Assembly: GCF_900185725.1 (NCBI RefSeq)
Contig: NZ_FYAU01000029.1
Coordinates: 186,001-250,000 of the forward strand
DNA length: 64,000 nt
DNA from: Stappia sp. TSB10P1A
GTDB lineage: Bacteria > Pseudomonadota > Alphaproteobacteria > Rhizobiales > Stappiaceae
Reading direction: 5' to 3'
Of this stretch, positions 9,243 to 18,361 are shown one piece after another. The notes beneath the pieces were generated by a model, which saw only the letters and a list, made by a program, of their open reading frames with translations, did no database searches and was not told the origin of the DNA. Position 1 is the first letter of the stretch; every line of letters starts with the position of its first letter. Made by a program: the position numbers and the translations under genes.

Positions 9243-9848
9243 ATGGTGCCGGGGCCCGCCGACTGTCTTTATCTTACCCATCCGCAGGTGCGCATCGATC
9301 CCGACGTTCCCGTCCCCGACTGGAGCCTGTCCGAGGAGGGGCTCGGGCGCGCCCGCCTTGGCCTGCTGCGGCCGGAATTCGCCTCCCTCGGGCACATCGT
9401 CTCGAGTGGCGAGAGGAAGGCGATCGAGACGGCTGCGGTCTTCGCCGATCGCTTCGGTCTCGAACTGGTGGTCGATGACTTGATGCACGAGAACGACAGG
9501 TCGTCGACGGGTTTCCTGCCGCCGGAAGAATTCGAGCGCGTGGCCGATGCGTTCTTCGGGAGCCCGCACACCAGCGTTCGCGGCTGGGAGCGGGCCTGCG
9601 ATGCCCAGGCCCGAATCGTCGACCGGGTGGCGGTGCATCTGGAGCGCATCCCGGAGGACGAGTGGGTGCTTTTCGTCGGCCATGGCGGTGTCGGCACCTT
9701 GCTCAAGTGCCATCTTGGCGGCTGGGCGATCGACCGCAGGCATGACCAGCCAGCGGGCGGGGGCTTCTTCTATTCCTTCGCGCGGCAGGCGCTGCAGGAG
9801 CGAAATGCCCCGGCGCCGGATCTTGCCTGGCGGCTCGTCGACCGGTGA
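9243..9848 (+). CDS. Histidine phosphatase family protein (branch 1)
   Basis: Phosphoglycerate-mutase-like fold, 201 residues, probable phosphatase of unknown substrate. The usual N-terminal RHG is replaced by LTHPQV, keeping the probable nucleophilic histidine, and the second catalytic histidine is in FVGHGGVG near residue 145. SSGERKAIETA matches the substrate-pocket helix of the family. The ATG at 9243 follows the nudC stop by 2 bases, and the GAGG of the nudC end serves as ribosome-binding site. I have seen THP variants described as ordinary members of this family, so the change need not abolish activity. Confidence 0.82.
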   Translation: MVPGPADCLYLTHPQVRIDPDVPVPDWSLSEEGLGRARLGLLRPEFASLGHIVSSGERKAIETAAVFADRFGLELVVDDLMHENDRSSTGFLPPEEFERVADAFFGSPHTSVRGWERACDAQARIVDRVAVHLERIPEDEWVLFVGHGGVGTLLKCHLGGWAIDRRHDQPAGGGFFYSFARQALQERNAPAPDLAWRLVDR

Positions 9849-9927
9849 GCCGGACCGGCTTGTGGTGGACGCGCCGGCTTCCTAAGTGAGGGGCGAAACA
9901 GCCCGCGACAAGGACCGCGTTACCAAT

Positions 9928-10587
9928 ATGATTCCCTCCGCCCTGCGCGCGCTCACCCAGATCTTCGAGCCCCCCTTGCGGGCAATCTTCTGGAAGACGC
10001 TCGGCTACACCCTGGCGCTGCTGTTCGTGGTCTGGCTCGCCCTGAACGGTGCCGTCGCGGCCCTGGTCAGCCTGCCCTATCCTTGGCTTGAGACGGTCCT
10101 GTCGCTGCTGACGGGCATCGGGGTGATCTTCCTGCTCGGCTTTCTTGTCGCACCCGTGACCGCGATCATCGCCGGCCTGTTGCAGGATGATATCGCCGAT
10201 GTGGTGGAGCGTGACGACTATCCGGCGCACCCGCCGGGCAAGGCCCTGCCGCTGTCGGTGGCCCTGCCGCAGGCGATCAAGTTTGCCGGCATCGTCATCG
10301 CCGGCAACCTTCTGGCCTTGCTGCTGCTGCTCGTGCCCGGCGTCAATCTGGTCGCCTTCTTCGTGATCAACGGATATCTGCTCGGCCGCGAGTTCTTCGA
10401 GTTCGCGGCGACGCGGTTTCGTCCGCCGGAAGAAGCGCGTGCATTGCGACGCGCCCATTCGGGCACCGTTTTCCTGGCTGGGCTGGCAATCGCCGCCTTC
10501 CTCGCCGTGCCGCTGCTCAACCTGCTAACGCCGATCTTCGCCACCGTGATGATGGTACATCTGCACAAGCGTCTGACGTATAGGTAA
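9928..10587 (+). CDS. EI24/CysZ-like integral membrane protein
   Basis: Inner-membrane protein of 219 residues in the EI24 domain family, which includes the sulfate permease CysZ. Hydrophobic segments lie at about 25-50, 60-90, 120-145, 145-160 and 185-205, separated by short charged loops, and PYPWLETVLSLLTGIG is typical of the family. I chose the ATG at 9928 with AAGGA upstream; an upstream GTG at 9886 would add 14 residues of unlikely sequence. Sulfate transport is possible but nothing nearby (no cys genes) supports it, so function is left open. Confidence 0.78.
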   Translation: MIPSALRALTQIFEPPLRAIFWKTLGYTLALLFVVWLALNGAVAALVSLPYPWLETVLSLLTGIGVIFLLGFLVAPVTAIIAGLLQDDIADVVERDDYPAHPPGKALPLSVALPQAIKFAGIVIAGNLLALLLLLVPGVNLVAFFVINGYLLGREFFEFAATRFRPPEEARALRRAHSGTVFLAGLAIAAFLAVPLLNLLTPIFATVMMVHLHKRLTYR

Positions 10588-10740
10588 GGCGTTTTGAGGA
10601 GTGGAGCGCCGACCGGCCGCCGCACGCGTCGAAGCCTGCTTTGGATCGGCATCGAAATCCGTGCTCCGTCTTATCCGACAGGATATTTTGACGTACCCGT
10701 CCGATGGAGTTAGAAGGCGGGTATACAAGGCCCTGATTTA

Positions 10741-10764
10741 GCTAACGTTTACGTAAGCGTAAGC
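10741..10764. promoter_or_regulatory. Palindromic candidate operator upstream of sdhC
   Basis: The 200-base gap before sdhC ends with overlapping dyads: TAACGTTTA around 10743-10751 and the perfect palindrome TTACGTAA at 10749-10756, followed by a further GTAAG repeat. TTACGTAA recurs 17 bases before mdh (20195-20202). The site lies 27-50 bases before the sdhC start. A weak TTGACG-N17-TAGAAG promoter could lie at 10688-10716. This is a candidate only; the regulator is unknown. Confidence 0.4.
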
Positions 10765-10790
10765 CGATGAGGGAGACGGGAGAACAATCC

Positions 10791-11189
10791 ATGTCGGACG
10801 TCGGGACGAGAAACAGCCGGCCGCTTTCGCCGCATCTCCAGATCTACAAACCCATCCTCACAATGGTCATGTCGATCCTGCACCGCATCACGGGCGGGGC
10901 GCTGTATTTCGGCACGATCCTTGTTGCCTGGTGGCTGGTGGCGGCAGCAGCGGGGCCGGAATATTTCGACTTCGTCAACACTCTGTATGGGTCGATTCTC
11001 GGGCGGCTGGTGCTGTTCGGCTTCACCTGGGCGCTGGTCCACCACATGCTGGGCGGAATGCGGCACTTCATCTGGGACATGGGACACGGATTCGGTCCCG
11101 AGGCCCGTGAGTGGCTCGCCCGCGCGACGATCATCGGTTCCGTGTCCTTGACGATCCTGCTGTGGGTCGTCGGCTATGCGGTTCGTTGA
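10791..11189 (+). CDS. sdhC: Succinate dehydrogenase cytochrome b556 subunit
   Basis: Membrane anchor of complex II, 132 residues, binding heme b and ubiquinone with SdhD. The family motif [12 protein letters not shown] at the start is followed by SILHRITGG (ubiquinone-site Ser/Arg) and three transmembrane helices; the heme-ligand histidine is in [11 protein letters not shown]. The ATG at 10791 was preferred because GGGAGA lies 8-13 bases upstream; an ATG at 10767 lacks a ribosome-binding site. sdhD starts 15 bases after the stop. Confidence 0.96.
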   Translation: MSDVGTRNSRPLSPHLQIYKPILTMVMSILHRITGGALYFGTILVAWWLVAAAAGPEYFDFVNTLYGSILGRLVLFGFTWALVHHMLGGMRHFIWDMGHGFGPEAREWLARATIIGSVSLTILLWVVGYAVR

Positions 11190-11203
11190 AGGAGGCTCGA
11201 CCC

Positions 11204-11587
11204 ATGACTGACATGCGCACACCGCTCGCGCGCGTTCGCGGCCTCGGCTCCGCCAGGGACGGCACCATGCATTTCTGGCGCCAGCGCGTCACCGCCGTCG
11301 CCAATGTCTTCCTGATCACCTTCTTCGTGATCCTGATCATCGCCCTGCAGGGCGATGATCACGCATCGGTCGCGGCCGCCCTCGCCAATCCGCTGGTGGC
11401 GATCGTCATGCTGATGGTGGTGGTCTCCGGCACCTATCACATGAAGCTCGGCATGCAGGTCATCATCGAGGACTATGTGCACGGCGAGTTGACCAAGTTC
11501 CTGGCGCTGATGGCCAACACCTTCTTTTCGGCGTTCATCGGCCTTGCGTCGATCTTTGCCGTCCTCAAGATCAGCTTCGGAGGCTGA
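11204..11587 (+). CDS. sdhD: Succinate dehydrogenase hydrophobic membrane anchor subunit
   Basis: Second membrane anchor of complex II, 127 residues with three transmembrane segments. The probable heme-ligand histidine lies in [17 protein letters not shown], the best-conserved SdhD motif. GAAGGAGG precedes the ATG at 11204, overlapping the sdhC stop. The frame is open further upstream inside sdhC, but those residues are not part of the family. sdhA begins 5 bases after the stop. Confidence 0.95.
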   Translation: MTDMRTPLARVRGLGSARDGTMHFWRQRVTAVANVFLITFFVILIIALQGDDHASVAAALANPLVAIVMLMVVVSGTYHMKLGMQVIIEDYVHGELTKFLALMANTFFSAFIGLASIFAVLKISFGG

Positions 11588-11592
11588 ACACC

Positions 11593-13422
11593 ATGGCAGG
11601 ACAAGCCTATTCCTTCGTCGATCACCGCTATGACGTGGTGGTCGTGGGAGCCGGTGGCGCCGGCCTGCGGGCGACGCTCGGCATGGCCGAGCAGGGTCTC
11701 AGGACCGCCTGTATCTCCAAGGTCTTCCCGACCCGCTCCCACACGGTCGCGGCGCAGGGCGGCATCGCCGCCTCGCTGCAGAACATGACGCCCGACTGCT
11801 GGCAGTGGCACATGTATGACACGGTGAAGGGCTCCGACTGGCTCGGCGACACCGACGCCATGGAGTATCTGGCCCGCGAGGCGCCGAAGGCGGTCTACGA
11901 ACTGGAGCATTACGGCGTGCCGTTCTCGCGCACCGAGGACGGCCGGATCTATCAGCGTCCCTTTGGCGGCCACATGCAGAACTATGGCGACGGCCCCCCG
12001 GTGCAGCGCACCTGCGCCGCCGCCGACCGCACGGGCCATGCCATCCTGCACACGCTCTACGGCCAGTCGCTGCGCAACAATGCCGAGTTCTTCATCGAGT
12101 ATTTCGCGCTCGATCTGATCATGTCCGAGGACGGGATCTGCCAGGGCGTCATCGCCTGGAATCTCGACGACGGCACCATTCACCGTTTCGCCGCCAAGAT
12201 GGTGGTGCTGGCCACCGGCGGCTATGGCCGGGCCTATTTCTCGGCGACGTCCGCCCACACCTGCACCGGTGACGGCGGCGGCATGGTGGCGCGTGCCGGC
12301 CTGCCGCTGCAGGACATGGAATTCGTGCAGTTCCATCCGACCGGAATCTACGGCGCCGGCTGCCTGATCACCGAAGGCGCGCGCGGCGAAGGTGGCTATC
12401 TCGTCAACTCCGAGGGCGAGCGCTTCATGGAGCGCTATGCTCCCTCGGCCAAGGATCTCGCTTCCCGCGACGTCGTCTCGCGCTGCATGACGATGGAAAT
12501 CCGCGAGGGGCGTGGTGTGGGCAAGAACAAGGACCACATCTTCCTGCATCTCGACCATCTCGATCCGGCCATCCTGGGCGAGCGCCTGCCGGGCATTTCC
12601 GAGTCGGCGAAGATCTTCGCCGGCGTCGACGTGACCAAGGAGCCGATCCCGGTCCTGCCGACCGTTCACTACAACATGGGCGGCATTCCCACGAACTACT
12701 GGGGCGAGGTGCTGAACCCGACGGCGGACGATCCGCATGCCATCCAACCGGGTCTGATGGCCGTCGGCGAGGCGGGCTGCGCCTCGGTGCACGGTGCCAA
12801 CCGCCTCGGCTCCAACTCGCTGATCGACCTTGTCGTCTTCGGGCGGGCTGCGGCGATCAAGGCCGGCGAGGTGATCGATCGCAAGTCGGCCGTGCCGACG
12901 CCCGACGAAGCCTGCTGCGACCGGATCATGGGACATTTCGACCGGCTCCGTCATGCCAATGGCGGCACGCCGACCGCGCAGTTGCGCGAGAAGATGCAGC
13001 GCGCCATGCAGGAGGACGCCGCCGTCTTCCGCACCCAGGAAAGCCTGGAGCAGGGCTGCCGGCGCCTGTCGCAGATCTGGGGGGAGATGGCCGACCTCAA
13101 GGTCACCGACCGCTCGATGATCTGGAATTCCGATCTGGTGGAAACGCTGGAGCTTGAGAATCTGATGGCCAACGCCATCACTACGGTCTTCGGCGCCGAA
13201 GCGCGCAAGGAGAGCCGTGGCGCCCATGCCCGCGAAGACTACAAGGACGGTCCGATGGGCGGCCGCGACGACGAAAACTGGCGCAAGCATACGCTTGCCT
13301 GGGTCGACGAGGCCGGCAAGGTGACGCTCAAGTATCGCCCGGTGATCACCGAGCCGCTGACCACCTACGAGGAAGGCGGCATCGACCCGAAGAAGATTGC
13401 GCCGAAGGCGCGCGTCTACTGA
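11593..13422 (+). CDS. sdhA: Succinate dehydrogenase flavoprotein subunit
   Basis: Oxidises succinate to fumarate with covalently bound FAD, in the TCA cycle and respiratory chain. The 609-residue sequence opens with the FAD fold [12 protein letters not shown], the flavinylation region [10 protein letters not shown] (His is the FAD attachment site by family knowledge), the catalytic HPTGIYGAG region, and the C-terminal [11 protein letters not shown] segment. Length and motifs are normal. In most operons sdhB follows directly; here 970 bases including an FkbM-type gene intervene. Confidence 0.98.
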   Translation: MAGQAYSFVDHRYDVVVVGAGGAGLRATLGMAEQGLRTACISKVFPTRSHTVAAQGGIAASLQNMTPDCWQWHMYDTVKGSDWLGDTDAMEYLAREAPKAVYELEHYGVPFSRTEDGRIYQRPFGGHMQNYGDGPPVQRTCAAADRTGHAILHTLYGQSLRNNAEFFIEYFALDLIMSEDGICQGVIAWNLDDGTIHRFAAKMVVLATGGYGRAYFSATSAHTCTGDGGGMVARAGLPLQDMEFVQFHPTGIYGAGCLITEGARGEGGYLVNSEGERFMERYAPSAKDLASRDVVSRCMTMEIREGRGVGKNKDHIFLHLDHLDPAILGERLPGISESAKIFAGVDVTKEPIPVLPTVHYNMGGIPTNYWGEVLNPTADDPHAIQPGLMAVGEAGCASVHGANRLGSNSLIDLVVFGRAAAIKAGEVIDRKSAVPTPDEACCDRIMGHFDRLRHANGGTPTAQLREKMQRAMQEDAAVFRTQESLEQGCRRLSQIWGEMADLKVTDRSMIWNSDLVETLELENLMANAITTVFGAEARKESRGAHAREDYKDGPMGGRDDENWRKHTLAWVDEAGKVTLKYRPVITEPLTTYEEGGIDPKKIAPKARVY

Positions 13423-13483
13423 TGGAGACTGCGCACCGACCGGGCCTTGAAGGCTTTGCCGGTGCGCCTGGAGCCCTGCGGAC

Positions 13484-14326
13484 ATGACGGCGGCAGCCAC
13501 ACTCGTCGATACGACCTCTCCCTTCGGGACCTACCGGACCCGGGGACTGGCGCGTTTCGCGTGGCGGCTCGCCGATTGGCACGATCTCGCGCCGACCTTA
13601 CGCAAGAAGCTGCGGGCGGTCGTTGCCCGCCTGTTCGCGGGCCCCTTCGATGCAGAGGTGGAAGGCATCCGCTTCCGGCTCTATCCCGGCTCCAACTATG
13701 ACGACCGCAAGATCCTGGCGCGGCAGCGCCTGCCCGAGCGGGCCGAGCGGCGGTTTCTCGCCGCCCATCTGCGGCCGGGCACGGTCTTCGTCGATGTCGG
13801 GGCCAATGTCGGCAGCTACAGCCTTGCCGCCGCGCGCTGCGGCGCCACCGTTCTGGCGGTGGAGGCCAATCCGGAAACGGCGGGGCGCCTTGCCTTCAAC
13901 ATCGCCGCCAACGGACTGGCGGGAATAGATCTGGCGACGGTTGCCGTCGGCGAACGCCGCGGAACGATGGAGTTGTGGAGCGAGCCCAGCAATTGCGGCT
14001 TTGCGACCCTGTTGCCGGACCTGACGGAGGAATGGCAGGGCGACTGGCGGCCGCGCCAGGTTCGCGTGGAGCCGCTGGCGGAGATCCTGGTGAGCCACGG
14101 CGTGACGCGCGTCGACGTTCTGAAGGTCGATGTCGAGGGATACGAAGACCGGGTTCTGCTGCCCTATATCAGGTCGACGGATCCGAGCGGCCACCCCGGT
14201 GCGATCCTACTGGAAACCAACTGCCGCGAGCATTGGCAGGAAGACTGCCTCGCCGTGCTCGCTGCCTCCGGCTATCGGGTCGAAGGCGAAACGAAAGACA
14301 ATGTGCTGCTGAGGCGTGCTGCCTGA
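13484..14326 (+). CDS. FkbM family SAM-dependent methyltransferase, inserted in the sdh operon
   Basis: Predicted class I methyltransferase of 280 residues. The SAM-binding motif I is FVDVGANVGSYSL, followed by the acidic end of strand 2 in VLAVEANP, and the family's DVLKVDVEGYE motif near residue 212. FkbM proteins usually methylate hydroxyl groups of small molecules or sugars; the substrate here cannot be told. It starts 61 bases after sdhA and ends 69 bases before sdhB, on the same strand with no visible terminator on either side, so it is probably co-transcribed with complex II. Confidence 0.85.
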   Translation: MTAAATLVDTTSPFGTYRTRGLARFAWRLADWHDLAPTLRKKLRAVVARLFAGPFDAEVEGIRFRLYPGSNYDDRKILARQRLPERAERRFLAAHLRPGTVFVDVGANVGSYSLAAARCGATVLAVEANPETAGRLAFNIAANGLAGIDLATVAVGERRGTMELWSEPSNCGFATLLPDLTEEWQGDWRPRQVRVEPLAEILVSHGVTRVDVLKVDVEGYEDRVLLPYIRSTDPSGHPGAILLETNCREHWQEDCLAVLAASGYRVEGETKDNVLLRRAA

Positions 14327-14395
14327 GCGGCTGGAACGTGAACGGAATGGACGGCTGGCCCGAATTCGGCCGACCGAAACGCGGAGCGACGAGAC

Positions 14396-15178
14396 ATGGT
14401 ACAGTTGACGCTTCCCAAGAACTCCCAGGTCACCCAGGGCAAGGTCTGGGACAAGCCGGCCGGCGCCACCAACCTGCGGGAATACCGCATCTATCGCTGG
14501 AACCCGGATGATGGCCGCAACCCGCGCGTCGACACCTATTTCGTTGACCTCGACGATTGCGGCCCGATGGTTCTGGATGGCCTGATCTACATCAAGAACA
14601 ACATCGATCCGACGCTGACTTTCCGTCGTTCGTGTCGCGAGGGCATCTGCGGCTCCTGCGCGATGAACATCGACGGGACCAATACGCTGGCCTGTACCCG
14701 CGGCATGGAGGAGATCGGCGACGGCCCGGTGAAGATCTATCCGCTGCCGCACATGCCGGTCGTGAAGGATCTCGTGCCGGACCTGACGCGCTTCTACGCC
14801 CAGCACCGCTCCATCGAACCCTGGCTGCAGACGACGACGCCGGCGCCGGAGAAGGAGTGGCGCCAGAGCCATGAGGACCGCGCCAAGCTCGACGGCCTCT
14901 ACGAGTGCATCCTGTGCGCCTGCTGCTCGACATCCTGCCCGAGCTACTGGTGGAACGGCGACCGCTATCTCGGCCCGGCGATCCTGCTGCAGGCTTATCG
15001 CTGGTTGATCGACAGCCGCGACGAGGCGACCGGCGAGCGCCTCGACAACCTCGAGGATCCGTTCCGCCTTTACCGTTGCCACACGATCATGAACTGTTCA
15101 CAGGCCTGCCCGAAGGGCCTGAACCCGGCCAAGGCGATCGCCGAAATCAAGAAGATGATGGTCGAGCGCCGCGTCTGA
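14396..15178 (+). CDS. sdhB: Succinate dehydrogenase iron-sulfur subunit
   Basis: Carries electrons from SdhA flavin to the quinone site through three clusters, 260 residues. The [2Fe-2S] ligands are in [16 protein letters not shown] and ACT, the [4Fe-4S] set is [16 protein letters not shown], and the [3Fe-4S] set is [17 protein letters not shown]. The ATG at 14396 fits the family N-terminus MVQLTLP. Last gene of the sdh unit; a strong terminator follows at 15207. Confidence 0.98.
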   Translation: MVQLTLPKNSQVTQGKVWDKPAGATNLREYRIYRWNPDDGRNPRVDTYFVDLDDCGPMVLDGLIYIKNNIDPTLTFRRSCREGICGSCAMNIDGTNTLACTRGMEEIGDGPVKIYPLPHMPVVKDLVPDLTRFYAQHRSIEPWLQTTTPAPEKEWRQSHEDRAKLDGLYECILCACCSTSCPSYWWNGDRYLGPAILLQAYRWLIDSRDEATGERLDNLEDPFRLYRCHTIMNCSQACPKGLNPAKAIAEIKKMMVERRV

Positions 15179-15206
15179 CGCACCGCCGCCGGCTTTGCAT
15201 CTGCCG

Positions 15207-15238
15207 AAGGGCCGCCCGAACAGATCGGGCGGCCCTTT
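15207..15238 (+). terminator. Intrinsic terminator after sdhB
   Basis: A perfect stem of 13 base pairs (AAGGGCCGCCCGA paired with TCGGGCGGCCCTT) with a loop of a few bases and a short T run. It ends 29-60 bases after the sdhB stop and lies just before the convergent MAPEG gene; being symmetric with A and T flanks it may serve both strands. Confidence 0.85.
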
Positions 15239-15247
15239 CGCGTTGCC

Positions 15248-15625
15248 TCAGCTCCAGGCCGGACTGGTGAAGATCGCCACGCTGGACAGGAAGCCGACGG
15301 CCCAGGCCAGGGAACGGGGCGTTGCCCGGTCGGTCCAATAGCAGAAGATGAAGATCAGCCGCGCACCGATGAACAGGCCGGCCAGCCGGTCGATCCAGTC
15401 CGGATTGCCGCCTTGCCACAGCCCGACGATGACGGCCGCGGCGAACAGCGGCAGGGCCTCGAAGCCGTTCGCCTGGGCGGCGGCGGCGCGGGCGCGAAAC
15501 CCCTCTTTCCAGTAGTCCGGATCGCGCGGGCGCGCATTGTCGAACTCCTTGGAGAGCTTGCCCGGAAACGCGGAGACAATGGGCAGGATGGCGGCGGCAA
15601 GAATGCACCAGATAGCGAAGGGCAT
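15248..15625 (-). CDS. MAPEG family membrane protein
   Basis: Integral membrane protein of 125 residues in the MAPEG (membrane-associated proteins in eicosanoid and glutathione metabolism) family. Four hydrophobic helices are visible, with the family-like segments AQANGFEALPLFAAAV and GARLIFIFCYW. Bacterial members are probably glutathione-dependent transferases or peroxidases, but most are uncharacterised. Transcribed convergently to sdhB. Its neighbour on the other side is a divergent AhpD-like gene, so a thiol or peroxide role is possible but is inference. Confidence 0.85.
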   Translation of the reverse strand: MPFAIWCILAAAILPIVSAFPGKLSKEFDNARPRDPDYWKEGFRARAAAAQANGFEALPLFAAAVIVGLWQGGNPDWIDRLAGLFIGARLIFIFCYWTDRATPRSLAWAVGFLSSVAIFTSPAWS

Positions 15626-15777
15626 GGGCGATTTTCCGGTTGGTTGCGCTCGGCGAAGAGGTGACCGGATTGCGTCGACCGGTCAAGCGGAAGCCTTTAT
15701 GCTTGATCCAGCGCAAGGTCCGTCTCTCGCCGCGCGGTTAGCGTCGCCGCACTCAAATCAACGCGGGATGACGCATC

Positions 15778-16119
15778 ATGGCTGTCAACGACTGGAGTGC
15801 TTTTCTTGATCAGACGGATCTTAGGATGGCGGAGCTGCGCAGCGGGATACCCGGCGTTGCCAAGGGCTTCCACGAGACCGCGAAAGCTGCGATCGGACCG
15901 GGAGCGCTCGATTCCAAGACCAAGGAACTGATCGCCCTGGCGATCGGTATTGCGGCGCGCTGCGATGGCTGCCTTGCCTACCATGCAAAGGCGGCCGCGA
16001 AGTATGGGGCAACGCGCGAAGAGGTGCTCGAGGCGATCGGTGTCGCGGTCTATATGGGCGGTGGCCCCTCGATGATCTATGGGGCGGAGGCGCTGGCCGC
16101 CTACGACAGTTTCGCATGA
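15778..16119 (+). CDS. Carboxymuconolactone decarboxylase/AhpD-like protein (copy 1)
   Basis: Compact all-helical protein of 113 residues in the CMD/AhpD superfamily. The redox motif CDGCLAYH near residues 62-69 is the C-x-x-C-x-x-x-H pattern used by AhpD-type peroxidase-reductases. Residues before it (KTKELIALAIGIAARC) match the family helix. No peroxiredoxin gene is adjacent, so the partner is unknown. A weak GGGATG precedes the ATG. A second AhpD-like gene with a different sequence is at 18362. Confidence 0.85.
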   Translation: MAVNDWSAFLDQTDLRMAELRSGIPGVAKGFHETAKAAIGPGALDSKTKELIALAIGIAARCDGCLAYHAKAAAKYGATREEVLEAIGVAVYMGGGPSMIYGAEALAAYDSFA

Positions 16120-16342
16120 TGCGGCAGGGTGCATCGGACGCCGGCTGCGCCTTCTGATTGCCGTCTTTTCGCCCTGAACTCTCTCCCTGCTCGTCATATT
16201 GGCGTTTCCGATCCTCCGTATCACCTGCGCGGGGGCGGAAATCCGATTCGTTGTGCTGTCGTCGTGGGGCCGGCGGTGGAAACCGGCGTACGCAATGCCC
16301 ATCTGCCATGCGAATGGGCCATGCGTGCAGCAAGGAGTACCG

Positions 16343-16792
16343 ATGACTGTGAATGTCCTGTTCCTGTGCGATGACAACGCCAGGCTCAGCCCGATGGCCG
16401 AAGCCTATCTGAACGCAGATGACGGTCGCAGCATTCGCGCGTTCTCCGCCGGCCTCTCGCCGGCGCCCCGCCTTGCCGAAGGTGTCGAGCGTGTGCTCGC
16501 CGCCCATGGATTGTCAGCGGCAGATCTCCAGCCCAAGAGCTGGCAGTTGTTCGCGCTGCCACATGCTCCGGTGCCGGATGTGGTGGTCGGCCTGAGCGCC
16601 GCCGCGCTGGCTGCAACGCGCCGGGTCTGGCCGACCCATGCGCGGTTGCTTGACTGGTGCGTGGGCCCGCATACGTCGCGGCTGGTCGGGCGCGACGCGT
16701 TGCGCGATGCGTTTCATGAGCTGCGCCGGCGCATCAATCTGGCTCTTGAGGACGGGCTGTTCCGCCCGGTGGCCATGCGCCGGATCGCCTGA
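16343..16792 (+). CDS. Low-molecular-weight phosphatase/ArsC-like protein with altered P-loop
   Basis: 149-residue protein of the LMW protein tyrosine phosphatase/thioredoxin-type arsenate reductase fold. The N-terminal strand VNVLFLCDD leads to a P-loop reading CDDNARLSPMAEA. The canonical loop is C-x5-R-S; here Arg is one position early (C-x4-R) and Leu holds its place, while Asn, Ser and the following MAEA are kept. A strong AAGGAG lies 5 bases before the ATG. It may act on an unusual substrate or lack phosphatase activity. No arsenic-resistance genes are nearby. The 220 bases upstream hold no gene I can see. Confidence 0.75.
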   Translation: MTVNVLFLCDDNARLSPMAEAYLNADDGRSIRAFSAGLSPAPRLAEGVERVLAAHGLSAADLQPKSWQLFALPHAPVPDVVVGLSAAALAATRRVWPTHARLLDWCVGPHTSRLVGRDALRDAFHELRRRINLALEDGLFRPVAMRRIA

Positions 16793-16818
16793 CATGCGGC
16801 CACCAGCCGCGCGGGCCT

Positions 16819-17391
16819 TCACCCGCCGATCGGTCTGCGGGAGCGGTCCGTCAGCGCGCCGATCAGCCCGAACAGGTCGGCGAGCCCTTCGCGGACCAGG
16901 CTGAACGCGGAAAAGCTGCGCGGCTCGATCCGGCCGACGATGTCGCCCATCTCGAATGTCAGGTCCGCGGTGAACTTGCGCGCCAGTTGCTGCATCGCGC
17001 GGTTGGTGGCGAGGCAGTTCATGTAGATATGCCGGCAGCCGCGGTTGCGGGCGGCGATCAGCGTCAGCTCCATCAGCCGGGTGCCGATGCCTGTCTGCTG
17101 GCAGCAAGGCTCGACCGAGAACGCGGCCTCGGCGATGGCGCGATCCTCGAACGGGCGCAATTCGGCGACCGCGCGCAGGCAGCCATCGACGAAATAGCCG
17201 TGAATCACCGTTCCGAGCGTGAAGCTGGTGTCTGCGTAGCACCGCAGAAAAGCATCGCTTGCAGGCATGGCGAAGCGGGCCCGGCGGGCGGTCGCGTCAA
17301 GCCGCAAGAGATGGTCGCGGAACTGCGCCAGATCGTTGTAGGTCAATTTCCTGTAGTAGCCGGCCTGCGGCTTGTCGGTTCGATACGACAT
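16819..17391 (-). CDS. GNAT family N-acetyltransferase
   Basis: Predicted acetyl-CoA-dependent acyltransferase of 190 residues. The acetyl-CoA loop is in CCQQTGIGTRLM (Q-x-x-G-x-G/A pattern), preceded by the strand AEAAFSVEP and followed by the helix ELTLIAARNRGCRHIYMNCL. The C-terminal 40 residues are longer than the minimal fold. Substrate is unknown. Converges with the ArsC-like gene and diverges from the Omp19-like gene across a 350-base gap that contains two palindromes. Confidence 0.85.
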   Translation of the reverse strand: MSYRTDKPQAGYYRKLTYNDLAQFRDHLLRLDATARRARFAMPASDAFLRCYADTSFTLGTVIHGYFVDGCLRAVAELRPFEDRAIAEAAFSVEPCCQQTGIGTRLMELTLIAARNRGCRHIYMNCLATNRAMQQLARKFTADLTFEMGDIVGRIEPRSFSAFSLVREGLADLFGLIGALTDRSRRPIGG

Positions 17392-17518
17392 GCGATGCTC
17401 CTGACAAAGACAGCACCGCTCCTCGGGTCTCCCCAGACCGCCCGGCAGTCATGACATCGCTCTGCGGCGGATTCGTGGCCGAGGCCGGAGATCCGACATC
17501 AGCTTGGTCTGGGCCATG

Positions 17519-17571
17519 ATTTGGACCAATTGCCTCCGCATTGAAGGCGCGTCAACCATTTGGTCACCAAA
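17519..17571. promoter_or_regulatory. Two TTGG-x-CCAA palindromes in the GNAT/omp19-like divergent gap
   Basis: The 351-base intergenic region 17392-17742 has no gene I can support. It holds ATTTGGACCAAT at 17519-17530 and the perfect palindrome TTTGGTCACCAAA at 17559-17571, 40 bases apart centre to centre (about four helical turns). The half-sites TTGGT/ACCAA resemble operators of FCD-type GntR regulators such as PdhR. They could control either divergent gene. No regulator gene is adjacent. Confidence 0.4.
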
Positions 17572-17742
17572 ACCGACAAGAATCGGCCGGGCCTGCGATG
17601 TGGGGTTGCGTCGGGAAATCCGCCTCTGCGGAGGCTGAAGCCGGAAGATGTCCGGTGGGGACGGACTGTCCCTGCGACGTTGCCGTCTGCAGATCCGCGA
17701 GCCGACCGTCCAGAGCATAGAACGAGCAAGGACAGATACATC

Positions 17743-18309
17743 ATGACCCGTTCCTCCCGGTATGGCTCCCCCCTGGCAGCCGCGCTCTGCCTGACCGTGG
17801 CGCTCGCCGGCTGTCAGCGCCTGGGATACGGAGACCGAAGCGCCCCGCTTCCGGCAACGCCGACGGCCCCCGTCGCGAGCCAGTCGCTGGAGCCGTTGCG
17901 GCCGATGGAGCCGGCTCCCGGTACGGCGGGGCAGCCGCTTTACAGTGAACCGATGGGCCAGACGGATGTCGCTGCGGTCGATCCCGGCGCCGGTGCGGCC
18001 CCGAGCGGCCCCCCGGCCGGGGCACGGGAGATCGGCCGCAGCGATATGCTCGGCGGCTGGTCGATCACCTCCGGCGCGGACAATTGCAAGCTCTTCATGA
18101 CGCTGACCACCTGGAGCGGCGGGTATCGCGCGAACTCCCGCGGCTGCGCGTCGCCGCAGATGCAGACGATCTCGGCCTGGGACCTGCAGGGCAAGCAGGT
18201 GCTGCTGAAGGATGCCAGCGGCACGACCATCGCGGAACTCTATGCGACCGGCGCCGAGACGTTCTCCGGCCGCACCACCTCCGGTGCGCCGATCCAGGTC
18301 TATCGGTAA
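17743..18309 (+). CDS. Omp19-like lipoprotein, AprI/Inh metalloprotease-inhibitor family
   Basis: Outer-membrane lipoprotein of 188 residues resembling Brucella Omp19. A signal peptide with lipobox LAGC at about 20-23 gives a lipidated cysteine followed by QRLG. A proline/alanine-rich linker (about 30-95) leads to the beta-barrel Inh domain, GGWSITSGADNCKL to the end, with two cysteines (CKL, SRGCASP) that probably form a disulfide. In Brucella the protein inhibits host and bacterial proteases. The ATG at 17743 has AAGGAC upstream; the frame is open further upstream but lacks a signal peptide. A marker of the order Hyphomicrobiales. Confidence 0.87.
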   Translation: MTRSSRYGSPLAAALCLTVALAGCQRLGYGDRSAPLPATPTAPVASQSLEPLRPMEPAPGTAGQPLYSEPMGQTDVAAVDPGAGAAPSGPPAGAREIGRSDMLGGWSITSGADNCKLFMTLTTWSGGYRANSRGCASPQMQTISAWDLQGKQVLLKDASGTTIAELYATGAETFSGRTTSGAPIQVYR

Positions 18310-18361
18310 GAGCCTGTCGCCCGAAGCCGCGGGCACGGGTTGAGACGTAAGGGACGAGGCG

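Noticed and set aside
9886-9927. GTG at 9886 as start of the EI24-like protein
   Set aside because: Adds 14 charged residues of no family similarity; the ATG at 9928 is better placed.
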